Source of the DNA: Thalassobacillus sp043497085 | GTDB taxonomy: Bacteria > Bacillota > Bacilli > Bacillales > Halobacillaceae | Strand: one strand, 5' to 3' | Assembly (NCBI GenBank): GCA_043497085.1 | Contig: JBIEKI010000002.1 | DNA length: 64,000 nt | Shown here: in pieces, positions 25,082 to 33,509 of the stretch | Position numbering within the stretch: the first letter of the stretch is position 1 | Layout: each line of letters starts with the position of its first letter | The notes under the pieces: model-generated | What the model was told of the DNA's origin: nothing | Databases searched by the model: none | What the model saw: the letters and a program-made list of their open reading frames with translations, nothing else | Position numbers and translations under genes: made by a program

Positions 25082-25096
25082 AAGGGAGAGAAATAT

Positions 25097-26065
25097 ATGC
25101 AAAGTTATTACATAGGAGCAGATATTGGCGGTACGACTGTCAAAATGGCTGTTATAGGAGAAGACGGCACTATTTTGGAAAAGTGGGAAATACCTACGAA
25201 TCATAAGGATGAGGGAAATCATATTCCAGAAGACATTGATTCTTCTTTAAGTGAAAAATTGGTTGAGCTAGGTATTCAAAAGGAGCAGGTATTAGGAATA
25301 GGAGCCGGGGCACCAGGCTTTGTAAATGCAGATAGTGGATTTGTATACCAAACAGTGAATATCGGGTGGAGAAACTTTGATTTAGGAAAAATTCTCAATG
25401 AAAAAACTGAGTTTCCTGTTTTTGTCGATAATGATGCAAATCTGGCAGCATTAGGAGAAAAGTGGAAGGGTTCTGGAGAAAACTCCAATGACTTGATTGC
25501 CGTGACATTAGGCACAGGAGTAGGTGGAGGCATCATCGCTAATGGGGAAGTTATCAATGGCGTCAATGGTACCGGAGGAGAAATTGGCCATATCACGGTT
25601 GTTCCTTCAGGTGGGGCACCATGTAACTGTGGAAAGACAGGCTGCTTAGAAACTATTGCTTCTGCTACTGGTATCGTTCGATTAGCAGGGGAAGCCATAT
25701 CCAAAAACCCGGAAACATTACTCAAAGAATACTCCTCAAATGGAAAAAGTTTAACAGCAAAAGACGTCTTTCAAGCTGCAGGTGCAGGGGATAAGCAGGC
25801 ACGGGAAGTTCTTGATTACGTCACTGATGTACTAGGGATGACGATTGCAAACCTGGCGATAGCCTGCAATCCTTCAAAAATTGTTATTGGCGGAGGTGTA
25901 TCAAAAGCTGGCGAAGATTTATTGAATCCATTAAGAAAAGCTTTTGATCAATACGCTTTACCACGCACGAGTGAGGCATGTGAATTCGTTATAGCTGAAT
26001 TAGGTAATGATGCCGGAGTGCTTGGGGGAGCTTTCTTAGTAAAACAGAATCTGGGATTAGAATAG
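25097..26065 (+). CDS. glcK: Glucokinase, ROK family
   Basis: A 322-residue cytoplasmic enzyme phosphorylating glucose with ATP. The N-terminal phosphate loop GADIGGTTVKMAV, the sugar-binding GTGGEIGHITV and the ROK zinc motif CNCGKTGCLETIAS are all visible, together with the adenosine site IVIGGGVSKAG. It is the second gene of the yqgQ-glcK operon with AGGGAGAG upstream of the ATG, and ends at a strong terminator. Confidence 0.96.
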   Translation: MQSYYIGADIGGTTVKMAVIGEDGTILEKWEIPTNHKDEGNHIPEDIDSSLSEKLVELGIQKEQVLGIGAGAPGFVNADSGFVYQTVNIGWRNFDLGKILNEKTEFPVFVDNDANLAALGEKWKGSGENSNDLIAVTLGTGVGGGIIANGEVINGVNGTGGEIGHITVVPSGGAPCNCGKTGCLETIASATGIVRLAGEAISKNPETLLKEYSSNGKSLTAKDVFQAAGAGDKQAREVLDYVTDVLGMTIANLAIACNPSKIVIGGGVSKAGEDLLNPLRKAFDQYALPRTSEACEFVIAELGNDAGVLGGAFLVKQNLGLE

Positions 26066-26071
26066 GAAATG

Positions 26072-26100
26072 AAGGACTGCGAAAGGCAGTCCTTTTTTTA
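26072..26100 (+). terminator. Terminator of yqgQ-glcK
   Basis: AAGGACTGC and GCAGTCCTT form a 9-bp stem, loop GAAAG, then a run of seven T. Confidence 0.93.
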
Positions 26101-26123
26101 ATCAGACTCCCAGATAATACAAA

Positions 26124-26257
26124 TTGCCTTTTTGAAAGATTTCACTTATAATTTGCTCTTAGCCGGAAATGGTTCCGGATGCAACAAATTGGGATGTAAA
26201 GCATTTGTAAAGGAAAAGTAAAAAAATAAATGAAACTTTTCTGGTACAATAGTCGTC
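26124..26257 (+). promoter_or_regulatory. Two promoters upstream of the LTA synthase gene: sigma-A and ECF-type
   Basis: P1: TTGCCT (26124-26129), 17 bases, TATAAT (26147-26152). P2: TGAAAC (26231-26236), 17 bases, CGTC (26254-26257), the signature of Bacillus ECF promoters such as sigma-M. A short hairpin CCGGAA-ATGG-TTCCGG lies between them. Together they fill the 300-base gap after glcK. Confidence 0.55.
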
Positions 26258-26371
26258 ATATTAGAAGATAGGTTTAATATTAATGATAAATGGATATTGT
26301 TAAATACAGGTGTGTCTCATGTTAAAAATAAGTAAAACATGAACACCCTGGAAGTTAAGGAGGATATAGAC

Positions 26372-28309
26372 ATGCAAGCTTCAAAGTTCAAGTTACCATT
26401 GTTCATAATTGCAACCGTGTTATTTGGCTTGAAGACATATATCGTATATAAATATATGTTCAACCTGAGCATTGAAAATACCATGCAGGAACTGATTCTC
26501 TTTTTGAATCCATTCGTGAGTGCCTATCTTGTATTCGCCATCAGTGTATGGCTGAAACCTAGAAGGCAGATGAAATATCTGCGATGGACCACTCTAATTG
26601 GTACAATGATTTTATATTTGAATCTAGTATTCTATCGTAATTTCACTGATTTTATTACCATTCCCGTTTTATTCCAGGGTAATAACGCAGCTGATTTAGG
26701 CAGCAGTATCCTTTCGCTCGTTCATTTACCGGATTTACTCCTGTTCATGGATGTGGCTATTGTATGGTTCTTAAGCAAACGTGCTGCCAGCTGGGCTGTT
26801 GATTTTCCTAAAGCAGGAAAAATTGCTGCTACAGCCGTGACGTTTTTGTTGTTGACTGCCAATGTTGTGTTGGCGGAAATGGAGCGCCCAATGTTGTTTG
26901 TCCGCGCTTTCGACCGTGAATATCTTGTTAAGAATATCGGGATATTCAATTATCATGTTTATGATGCGACGATGACAACGAAGACCAAAGCACAACGTGT
27001 ATTAGCTGATGGCAGTGAAGTACAAGAGATTGAAACGTATATGCGTGAAAATACCACAAATAACGAAAAAACAGATCTATTCGGTGTTGCTGAAGACAGG
27101 AACGTCATCTTTGTGTCTGTAGAATCGATGCAAAATTTCGTATTAGATGAAAAAGTTAATGGGAAAGAGATTACTCCATTCATGAATGACTTAAAAGAAA
27201 GCAGTGACACGATTTTCTTCCCGAACTTCTATCACCAGACTGCGCAAGGTAAAACGTCTGATTCGGAGTTCATTGTAGAAAACAGCATGTATCCACTGCC
27301 GAGGGGTGCTGTATATTTCACACATGCGGCCAATGAATATAATTCATTACCAGAAATTTTGAATGAAGAAGATTATTACACTTCTGTTTACCATGCGAAT
27401 AACAAAAGTTTCTGGAACCGTGATACCATGTATGCAAATTTAGGCTACGATAAATTTTTTGATGAACAGTCTTTTGAAGAAAACGAGGAGAACTCATTTG
27501 GATGGGGATTGGAAGATAAAGCGTTCTTCGAACAATCTATCAAATATTTGAAAGAACAGGAACAGCCTTTTTACAGTAAATTCATTACTCTAACGCATCA
27601 TTTCCCGTTTGAATTACCTGAAGAGAAGGCGCATATTGATAAATATGATTCTAACTCGAGAACACTGAATAATTATATTCCAACTGCGCGTTATACAGAT
27701 GAATCGTTAAAAGGTTTCTTCCAGCAGTTGAAGGATGCAGGAATGTATGAAGACTCTATCATTGTTTTGATGGGGGATCACTATGGTATTAGTGATTTCC
27801 ACAATAAAGCGATGAGTCAATTCCTGGGAACAGAAATTGATGGTTACCAGCATATCCAGAACCAGCGGGTACCATTTATGATCCACATTCCTGGTTATGA
27901 AGGCGGTAAGCAATACGATAAAATCGCCGGTCAGGTAGATGTTAAACCGACATTGATGCATCTATTGGGAATCGAAGAGGAAAACGACCTTTCATTTGGT
28001 ACCAACCTGTTTGCTGATAAACGCAAAGGCTTTATCGCTATGCGTGACGGAAGTTTTGTGACAGACGAATATATTTACAAAGGTGAAGTTTGTTACGATC
28101 GGGAAACAGGAGAACCGATCGAGACGGCACCTGAACAGGAATCACCATGTCTGCCGTTTAAAGAAAAAGTCGATAAGGAACTCGCGTACTCAGATAGCCT
28201 GATTTATGGCGACTTGCTTCGTTTCTATGATTTTGATGAAGGCGAACGCCAAACGAAAGAAGAAGTCGAAGAAAAAGAAAAAAAGAAAGAACAACAAAAC
28301 AATCAATAA
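26372..28309 (+). CDS. yqgS: Lipoteichoic acid synthase-type sulfatase-fold enzyme (LtaS/YqgS)
   Basis: A 645-residue enzyme with five N-terminal membrane helices and an extracellular sulfatase-like domain (from about 235). Catalytic features include FVSVESMQNFV (metal Glu), the TAQGKTSDSEF stretch with the nucleophile Thr, and IVLMGDHYG (metal Asp/His). It polymerises glycerol phosphate from phosphatidylglycerol. The tail is highly charged. The ATG at 26372 follows AAGGAGG by 9 bases. The place between glcK and yqgT matches B. subtilis yqgS; whether it is the main or an accessory synthase is not decidable here. The ECF-type promoter suggests envelope-stress control. Confidence 0.9.
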   Translation: MQASKFKLPLFIIATVLFGLKTYIVYKYMFNLSIENTMQELILFLNPFVSAYLVFAISVWLKPRRQMKYLRWTTLIGTMILYLNLVFYRNFTDFITIPVLFQGNNAADLGSSILSLVHLPDLLLFMDVAIVWFLSKRAASWAVDFPKAGKIAATAVTFLLLTANVVLAEMERPMLFVRAFDREYLVKNIGIFNYHVYDATMTTKTKAQRVLADGSEVQEIETYMRENTTNNEKTDLFGVAEDRNVIFVSVESMQNFVLDEKVNGKEITPFMNDLKESSDTIFFPNFYHQTAQGKTSDSEFIVENSMYPLPRGAVYFTHAANEYNSLPEILNEEDYYTSVYHANNKSFWNRDTMYANLGYDKFFDEQSFEENEENSFGWGLEDKAFFEQSIKYLKEQEQPFYSKFITLTHHFPFELPEEKAHIDKYDSNSRTLNNYIPTARYTDESLKGFFQQLKDAGMYEDSIIVLMGDHYGISDFHNKAMSQFLGTEIDGYQHIQNQRVPFMIHIPGYEGGKQYDKIAGQVDVKPTLMHLLGIEEENDLSFGTNLFADKRKGFIAMRDGSFVTDEYIYKGEVCYDRETGEPIETAPEQESPCLPFKEKVDKELAYSDSLIYGDLLRFYDFDEGERQTKEEVEEKEKKKEQQNNQ

Positions 28310-28317
28310 TGAGTAGT

Positions 28318-28347
28318 GAAAAAGACACCCATCGGGTGTCTTTTTCT
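28318..28347 (+). terminator. Terminator of yqgS
   Basis: GAAAAAGACACCC and GGGTGTCTTTTTC form a 13-bp perfect stem around a 3-base loop ATC. Confidence 0.92.
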
Positions 28348-28383
28348 TATAATAAGATAAATGAAGTAGGAGAGGGGAATATC

Positions 28384-29259
28384 ATGGGTAAGGGTTATGA
28401 TACAAACTCACTTAATCGAGATATGGAAAAGTGTTTAAAATCTCCCTTTGTCAATGGGGAAGTAATTGGAAAGTCCATCTTAAAAAAGCCGCTTCATCAA
28501 TTAACTATAGGTAACGGCCCATTTTTAGTCCATTGGAATGGGGGATTTCATGGAAACGAATGGATGACATCCAAAATCCTTATGGGAATTGTATTGGAAA
28601 TATTAGAGTTATTAGATAATAATGAGACTTGGAATGGCAATTCACTGAAGGATCTTTTTAAACAGGTACGGCTGCAGGTTGTACCGATGGTCAATCCCGA
28701 TGGAGTGGACCTGGTGATCCATGGAGAAGACAAAGCAGGGAGTTACCAGGAACTTGTTAAGGAATTGAATCATCCAAACCGCACGTTCTCTTCCTGGAAA
28801 GCGAATATACGCGGTATAGACTTAAATAAGCAGTATCCAGCAGGATGGAAAATTGAACAAAAAAGAAAGCCCGCTTCTCCGACATTCAGAGACTTTCCCG
28901 GCTATGAACCGCTTACTGAGCCAGAATCAAAAGCTATGGCACAGTTGATCATTAACGAACCCGCTGACCGTTTGCTTTGTTTTCATTCACAGGGTGAGGT
29001 CATCTACTATGGCTATTCCAATAAACAACCAAGAACTTCAGTGGATGTGGTAAAGAAATTTCAGAAGGTAAGTGGATATGTACCAGTATGCACGTTTGAC
29101 AGCCACGCAGGTTTGAAAGATTGGTTTATCGATCGTTATCAGAAGGAAGGATATACGGTAGAAGTTGGAAGAGGCATTAATCCATTGCCTTTATCCCAGT
29201 ATGATAAGAATCTGGGAAAAATTAGACGACTTGCTTTTCACTCTCTCATACCAAGCTAA
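28384..29259 (+). CDS. yqgT: M14-family gamma-D-glutamyl-diamino acid endopeptidase, YqgT-like without LysM
   Basis: A 291-residue zinc carboxypeptidase-fold enzyme, probably cleaving muropeptides. Zinc ligands are His and Glu of FHGNEWMTS and His of CFHSQGEVIYYG; RGIDLNKQYPAGW is the substrate-binding Asn-Arg region, and the catalytic Glu lies in YTVEVGRGINPL. B. subtilis YqgT carries extra N-terminal LysM sequence that is absent here, and no signal peptide is evident, so this form may act on imported peptides. AGGAGAGGGG precedes the ATG at 28384. Confidence 0.85.
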   Translation: MGKGYDTNSLNRDMEKCLKSPFVNGEVIGKSILKKPLHQLTIGNGPFLVHWNGGFHGNEWMTSKILMGIVLEILELLDNNETWNGNSLKDLFKQVRLQVVPMVNPDGVDLVIHGEDKAGSYQELVKELNHPNRTFSSWKANIRGIDLNKQYPAGWKIEQKRKPASPTFRDFPGYEPLTEPESKAMAQLIINEPADRLLCFHSQGEVIYYGYSNKQPRTSVDVVKKFQKVSGYVPVCTFDSHAGLKDWFIDRYQKEGYTVEVGRGINPLPLSQYDKNLGKIRRLAFHSLIPS

Positions 29260-29383
29260 GTATTTGGTATCCCCATGTTCTTTTGCCATAATTAATCTTA
29301 ACTTCCTATAGAAAGAGAATCTGCAACCCTGTTATAAAATTAACAGGATAGATAATCCTAAAAAAAGAAAGTTGGTGAAGGAA

Positions 29384-30082
29384 ATGACACAACCCATTTT
29401 CTCTTTTAAAAATGTTACCGATGATATTCTTAACAATTTGAGTTTTAACCTCTACAAAAATGAGAAAGTCATGTTGTTTGGCCCTTCGGGGGCAGGTAAG
29501 AGCTCTTTGCTATTTCTATTCAACCGATTGAGGGATCCCAAAGAGGGAAAAATTGAATTTAAGGACAGGCCGATAACAGAATATGATATCTCTAATTTGC
29601 GTAGAAAGGTAGGGTTATTGCTTCAATCACCGAACTTGTTCCCTGGTACCGTTCTTGACAATTTAAAGTACGGTCCTTCACTATGTGGGGAATGGAACCC
29701 TGCTGACGCGAAAAAGCTGTTGGAGTATGTACAACTCCCTGAAAGTTATTTGAATCGAAAGGTCGACCAGCTTTCCGGAGGGGAACAGCAGCGTGTTTCC
29801 CTCGGCCGTACACTGGCTAACTCTCCGGAGGTATTATTGTTAGATGAACCAACTAGTGCGCTTGATTATCGTACAGCAGAAGAAATTGAGGAAGTATTAG
29901 AAGGATTGGTAGATGAACACCAGTTGACCATGGTAATGGTCACCCATGATTTAAGACAAGCCAAACGATTAGGGGAACGAGGCTTGTTCCTGATGGATGG
30001 AGAGATCAAAGAGGATGATCAGATACAAACGATGCTGAATCAACCAAAGACAGACGAACTCAAAGAATTCATTCAAGATTAG
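29384..30082 (+). CDS. ABC transporter ATPase, FetA/YbbL-like
   Basis: A 232-residue ATPase with Walker A FGPSGAGKSS, signature LSGGEQQRVSLGR, Walker B VLLLDEPTSALD and switch His in VMVTHDL. It is followed after 12 bases by a UPF0014 membrane protein, the pairing known in E. coli as FetAB, implicated in iron export. By that context it energises the permease at 30095. It replaces the yqgU/yqgV genes seen here in B. subtilis. The transported ion is inferred from distant homology and not from this sequence. Confidence 0.85.
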   Translation: MTQPIFSFKNVTDDILNNLSFNLYKNEKVMLFGPSGAGKSSLLFLFNRLRDPKEGKIEFKDRPITEYDISNLRRKVGLLLQSPNLFPGTVLDNLKYGPSLCGEWNPADAKKLLEYVQLPESYLNRKVDQLSGGEQQRVSLGRTLANSPEVLLLDEPTSALDYRTAEEIEEVLEGLVDEHQLTMVMVTHDLRQAKRLGERGLFLMDGEIKEDDQIQTMLNQPKTDELKEFIQD

Positions 30083-30094
30083 GAGGGATACCTG

Positions 30095-30883
30095 ATGGAG
30101 CCGGAAGTATCTAATCAGTCGTTACTGTTTCTGATCGTATTCGTACTTGTACCATTAACTTTATCTTATTATTATCAATTAGGAATGAGCAAAGACATTC
30201 TCTGGTCCGCTATAAGGGGGACGGTACAGCTTTTTGTGGTAGGTTACATATTGACCTTTCTTTTTGATTTGAACCCTTTTATCGGTATTCCCTTGATGGT
30301 AAGTATCATGATCGTGATTGCAACCTTTCATGCCAGGAACAAAGGGAAAGAATTACCGAATGCTTTTATAGTGATCCTACTTGGCTTAATAACGGTAGAG
30401 GGTAGTGTGCTTGCTTTATGGCTGGCTTTTGATATGGTTGAATTCAGACCATCCGAAGTCATACCAATGAGCGGGATGATCATTGGTAATAGCATGGTCG
30501 CTATGGGACTGGCGCTTGAGCGGATGAAAAACGAATTTACAGAGAACAGTGGTAGATTGATGGCGGCATTGTCGTTAGGGGCAAAACCTAATCAGGCTTC
30601 TCATCTTATAATCACGAAGACCCTGAACGCTGCCTTGATCCCGAATGTGGATCGTTTAAAAACAATTGGTCTTGTTCAGCTTCCTGGTATGATGACTGGC
30701 TTGATTCTTGGGGGAGTGGAACCAATCATGGCAATCAAATATCAACTTGTGATTTCTTTAAGTATTTTCTCATCTGTCTCTTTAAGTGCTATGTTTGTCA
30801 CGATGGCCATGTACCGTTATTTCTTCAATAAAAATGACCAGTTGTTGGAAAGCGAAGAAGAGCTGCGTACACAGTCAAAGTAA
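30095..30883 (+). CDS. UPF0014 (FetB/YbbM-like) ABC permease
   Basis: A 262-residue protein with about seven hydrophobic segments. Family motifs are MSGMIIGNSMVAMGLALER, ALSLGAKPNQASH and the late LPGMMTGLILGGVEP. AGGAGGGAT precedes the ATG by 6 bases. It pairs with the ATPase directly upstream. E. coli FetAB is linked to iron homeostasis and oxidative stress; the same role here is plausible but unproven. A bidirectional terminator follows. Confidence 0.85.
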   Translation: MEPEVSNQSLLFLIVFVLVPLTLSYYYQLGMSKDILWSAIRGTVQLFVVGYILTFLFDLNPFIGIPLMVSIMIVIATFHARNKGKELPNAFIVILLGLITVEGSVLALWLAFDMVEFRPSEVIPMSGMIIGNSMVAMGLALERMKNEFTENSGRLMAALSLGAKPNQASHLIITKTLNAALIPNVDRLKTIGLVQLPGMMTGLILGGVEPIMAIKYQLVISLSIFSSVSLSAMFVTMAMYRYFFNKNDQLLESEEELRTQSK

Positions 30884-30895
30884 ATGCATGTAACG

Positions 30896-30930
30896 AAAAA
30901 ACCTTGCCACCGTATGGTGACAAGGTTTTG
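30896..30930. terminator. Bidirectional terminator between the FetB-like gene and yqgW
   Basis: AAAACCTTG and CAAGGTTTT with an inner CACC/GGTG pairing and loop GTAT. A-rich and T-rich flanks allow use on both strands. Confidence 0.85.
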
Positions 30931-30935
30931 TGATT

Positions 30936-31100
30936 TTATCCAAATAACCGGACGTAAATCGTCATTACAGAGAACCAGCCGAAAATCAATGCTGATGCTC
31001 CTGCAAATAGTACTGCAAAGAAATTTTTTGTTTTCAATTCGCGGAATACGGCAAGTACGCAAAGAATTGCGACTAGTAAAAGAATGATAGCTGTTACCAA
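30936..31100 (-). CDS. yqgW: Small membrane protein, DUF2759 (YqgW-like)
   Basis: A 54-residue protein with two hydrophobic helices: VTAIILLLVAILCVLAVF and FFAVLFAGASALIFGWFSVM, joined by RELKTKN. No ATG exists at its start; I choose TTG at 31100 because AGGGGGTG (31107-31114 on the minus strand) lies exactly 6 bases upstream. It matches the size, layout and position of B. subtilis YqgW, next to yqgX. Function unknown. It is divergent from yqgX and convergent with the FetB-like gene. Confidence 0.75.
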   Translation of the reverse strand: MVTAIILLLVAILCVLAVFRELKTKNFFAVLFAGASALIFGWFSVMTIYVRLFG

Positions 31101-31272
31101 ACTCAGCACCCCCTAAACCCTTCACTGTGTAGTATCCATAGCTTAACTTTGGATGTTATAATGGCTATGTAAAAACCTTTTCATTCCTCATACATTTTAT
31201 AGTATGGATTAGAATTTGTCGAGTTATTCTATATGAATTTTAATAAAACATTGCAAAGGAGTCAATAGGCAT

Positions 31273-31896
31273 ATGAAAATTGTACAATTGCCCCTTGGGC
31301 CTCTAGGTACAAATTGCTATGTTCTTTCTGGACAAGAAGAGAGTCTGGTGATTGATCCTGGAGGAGATAGTGACCAGTTGATTGGTTATTTAACTGAAAA
31401 TAAGCTAAAACCATCAGCTATCTTGTTAACACATGCTCATTTTGATCATATTGGAGCGGTGGATGATATCAGGGATCATTTTGATATTCCGGTTTACGTA
31501 CATAAAGAGGAAGAGGATTGGCTGTCAGACTCGAATCAGAATGGCTCAGCTTTCTTCCAGATGGGGAGGATTGCAGCGCGTAAGGCCGAACACCATTTTA
31601 ATATTGGGGAAATGAGTATCGGATCTTTCCAGCTTGAAGTCAGACACACTCCTGGACATTCCCCTGGAAGTGTCTCCCTGGTATTCAGAGAAGAAGACTT
31701 TGTCATAGCAGGAGATGCATTATTTCAACGGGGCATAGGCAGAACAGATCTTCCAGGAGGGGACATGGATACACTTGTAAGTAGTATTCGTAAAGAATTA
31801 TATACGCTGCCGGATTCAACCAGGGTATACCCAGGACACGGACCAGCGACGACCATCAGAGAAGAAAAACGGGAGAACCCTTTCGTAACCTTATAA
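31273..31896 (+). CDS. yqgX: Metallo-beta-lactamase-fold hydrolase YqgX (glyoxalase II-like)
   Basis: A 207-residue cytoplasmic hydrolase. The zinc motif THAHFDHIG (HxHxDH) is at residues 54-62; HTPGHSPGSV, GDALFQRGIGR and YPGHGPATT supply the remaining ligands. The family includes glyoxalase II and B. subtilis YqgX, which acts in methylglyoxal detoxification. AAAGGAG precedes the ATG by about 11 bases. The 3' hairpin shared with the opposite-strand sRNA candidate follows the stop. Confidence 0.93.
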   Translation: MKIVQLPLGPLGTNCYVLSGQEESLVIDPGGDSDQLIGYLTENKLKPSAILLTHAHFDHIGAVDDIRDHFDIPVYVHKEEEDWLSDSNQNGSAFFQMGRIAARKAEHHFNIGEMSIGSFQLEVRHTPGHSPGSVSLVFREEDFVIAGDALFQRGIGRTDLPGGDMDTLVSSIRKELYTLPDSTRVYPGHGPATTIREEKRENPFVTL

Positions 31897-31903
31897 AAAG
31901 TAC

Positions 31904-31993
31904 AAAAAAAGATCCTTCTTGAAATATCAAGAAGGATCTTAGGGGGGATGTGCTCTGCTTTTTCGTTGGTTAGGGATAAAAGTTAAGCTACTA
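31904..31993 (-). ncRNA. Candidate C-rich small regulatory RNA, about 90 nt
   Basis: On the minus strand a complete transcription unit is visible without a gene: promoter TTGACA (32027-32022), 16 bases, TATACT (32005-32000), predicted start near 31993, then a terminator with a 14-bp stem AAGATCCTTCTTGA/TCAAGAAGGATCTT, loop TATT, and a run of T. The intervening single strand has ATCCCT and a CATCCCCCC segment that could pair with Shine-Dalgarno sequences. No start codon with a binding site lies in it. This layout is that of CU-rich sRNAs of Bacillales such as FsrA and RsaE/RoxS, but I cannot assign it to either. Confidence 0.55.
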
Positions 31994-31999
31994 CAAATA

Positions 32000-32027
32000 A
32001 GTATAAACGAAATTATCACTATGTCAA
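32000..32027 (-). promoter_or_regulatory. Near-consensus sigma-A promoter of the candidate sRNA
   Basis: TTGACA, 16 bases, TATACT on the minus strand. It points away from the methyltransferase gene and towards a terminator 90 bases on, with no annotated gene between. Confidence 0.75.
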
Positions 32028-32053
32028 TAGTGTAAATTAAAAAGGGGACAGCA

Positions 32054-33166
32054 ATGGAGAAAATTTTGAAATCTATAATTGAGGACCATCCGGAAAGATC
32101 CATTGGTTATGACACTTTTATTGAATACTCCCTTTATCATGAAGCTACGGGATATTACCAAAGAGATGGGATTAAAGTTGGCAAGGAGGGGGATTTCTAT
32201 ACTTCAAGTATGATTCACAGCATATTTGCTGAGATGTTTGCTGATTATTTCTTTAAGGTGAATCAAACCCTTGATATTCCGTTGCAAATTTGTGAAATAG
32301 GTGGAGGAGACGGCACCTTCGCACATCAAGTAATGAGGCGGTTAAAAAAACATCAAGTACCCTATACATATCATCTGATAGAAAAAAGCCCTTTTCATCG
32401 TGAAGCCTTAAAGGTAAAAGAGTCAGAAGGGGAGGTTTTCCTCTATGAAAGTATGGACGGGTTTTTAAGCCAAAATGCTTTTTTTGAGGGAATAATCTTC
32501 TCAAATGAATGGCTGGATGCTCAACCAGTAAAAGTGGTGGAGAAATGCGATGGTGATATTATGGAGATTCAAGTATCGTTGGATGAAAAGGATAATTTCA
32601 AGGAAGTGGCCTGTCCATTGGACAGAGAGTCATCCCTTTTTATAACTGCCTATAACATTCATTTAGAAGAAGGACAACGCATTGAGGTTCCTCTCTATAT
32701 GATTGACGCTGTGCGAAAGTTGGATGCTCTCCTGGATAGAGGTTTGATTGTGACGGTAGACTATGGATATGAGAGGGAGGATTGGAACCATCCAGCAAGA
32801 AGAGAAGGGAGCTTACGGGGTTATTTTCAGCATCAATTAGTAAAGAATGTGTTGCAGAATCCAGGCTCAATGGATATTACCCATCATGTTCATTGGGATA
32901 TATGGAAAGCTCTCGGGGAAGATGCGGGCTGGGAAAACATCTTTTTAAGGAAGCAAAAAGAATTTCTCCTTCAATCTGGTATCCTGCAGGAACTGATTGC
33001 CCATAACAACGTCGATCCTTTTTCGGAAGAAAGTAAAAAAAACCGGGCTATCTCTTCCTTGGTTGCTGGCAATGGATTTAGTGATGCTTTTGATGTATGT
33101 ATTCAGGCTAAAAATATAAACAGGGAGTCTTTAGAAAGGCATAAAAAAAATCTGTTATCCGATTAA
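32054..33166 (+). CDS. MidA/NDUFAF7-like SAM-dependent methyltransferase (DUF185)
   Basis: A 370-residue cytoplasmic protein. The opening GYDTFIEYSLYHEATGYYQRDG and GKEGDFYTSSMIHSIFAEMFA are typical of the MidA family, followed by the SAM motif ICEIGGGDGTFAHQV and the conserved IIFSNEWLDAQPVKVV. In mitochondria NDUFAF7 methylates an arginine of complex I; the bacterial role is unknown. AAAGGGGA precedes the ATG. Its stop codon lies in the loop of a bidirectional terminator shared with yqgY. Confidence 0.88.
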   Translation: MEKILKSIIEDHPERSIGYDTFIEYSLYHEATGYYQRDGIKVGKEGDFYTSSMIHSIFAEMFADYFFKVNQTLDIPLQICEIGGGDGTFAHQVMRRLKKHQVPYTYHLIEKSPFHREALKVKESEGEVFLYESMDGFLSQNAFFEGIIFSNEWLDAQPVKVVEKCDGDIMEIQVSLDEKDNFKEVACPLDRESSLFITAYNIHLEEGQRIEVPLYMIDAVRKLDALLDRGLIVTVDYGYEREDWNHPARREGSLRGYFQHQLVKNVLQNPGSMDITHHVHWDIWKALGEDAGWENIFLRKQKEFLLQSGILQELIAHNNVDPFSEESKKNRAISSLVAGNGFSDAFDVCIQAKNINRESLERHKKNLLSD

Positions 33167-33182
33167 GGATAACAGATTTTTT
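33145..33182. terminator. Bidirectional terminator between the MidA-like gene and yqgY
   Basis: AAAAAATCTGTTATCC and GGATAACAGATTTTTT form a perfect 16-bp stem. The loop GATTAA contains the methyltransferase stop codon. Confidence 0.95.
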
Positions 33183-33421
33183 TAATGGAACCCTGGCTGT
33201 AAGATAAATGTTGTGTAATACGTAAAACCGATCATAAATACTGTCAGGTAAGCACCAAATATGTACATGTACATACGTTCTGACAGCTTTAAGTAGCTTA
33301 CTGCAAGGAAAAAAGCCGTTTGAACTAAAAATAATAAAGCCGATTCATTCATGTCGCCAACGTAAAACATGACAGTAAAAATACCAGTCCAAAAGGCAAG
33401 CACGCGGAACATACGATCCAT
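33182..33421 (-). CDS. yqgY: Small membrane protein, DUF2626 (YqgY-like)
   Basis: A 79-residue protein beginning MDRMFRVLAFWTGIFTVMFYVG, with three hydrophobic helices and aromatic-rich loops (KLSERMYMYIFGAYL). AGGAGGGGG lies 7 bases before the ATG at 33421; an upstream in-frame start at 33457 overlaps no site. Size and locus match B. subtilis YqgY. Function unknown. Confidence 0.8.
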   Translation of the reverse strand: MDRMFRVLAFWTGIFTVMFYVGDMNESALLFLVQTAFFLAVSYLKLSERMYMYIFGAYLTVFMIGFTYYTTFILQPGFH

Positions 33422-33509
33422 GCTTTTCCCCCTCCTTTTCTTCGATGAAACTATCATAGATATTATAAACGACTATACAAAGAATGTAAAACGAATCATC
33501 ACAAAAATG

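Noticed and set aside
31948..31986. A 12-codon plus-strand reading frame after AGGGGGG between yqgX and the methyltransferase
   Set aside because: The purine run touches the ATG with no spacer, the peptide is very short, and the same bases are better explained as the C-run of a minus-strand small RNA.
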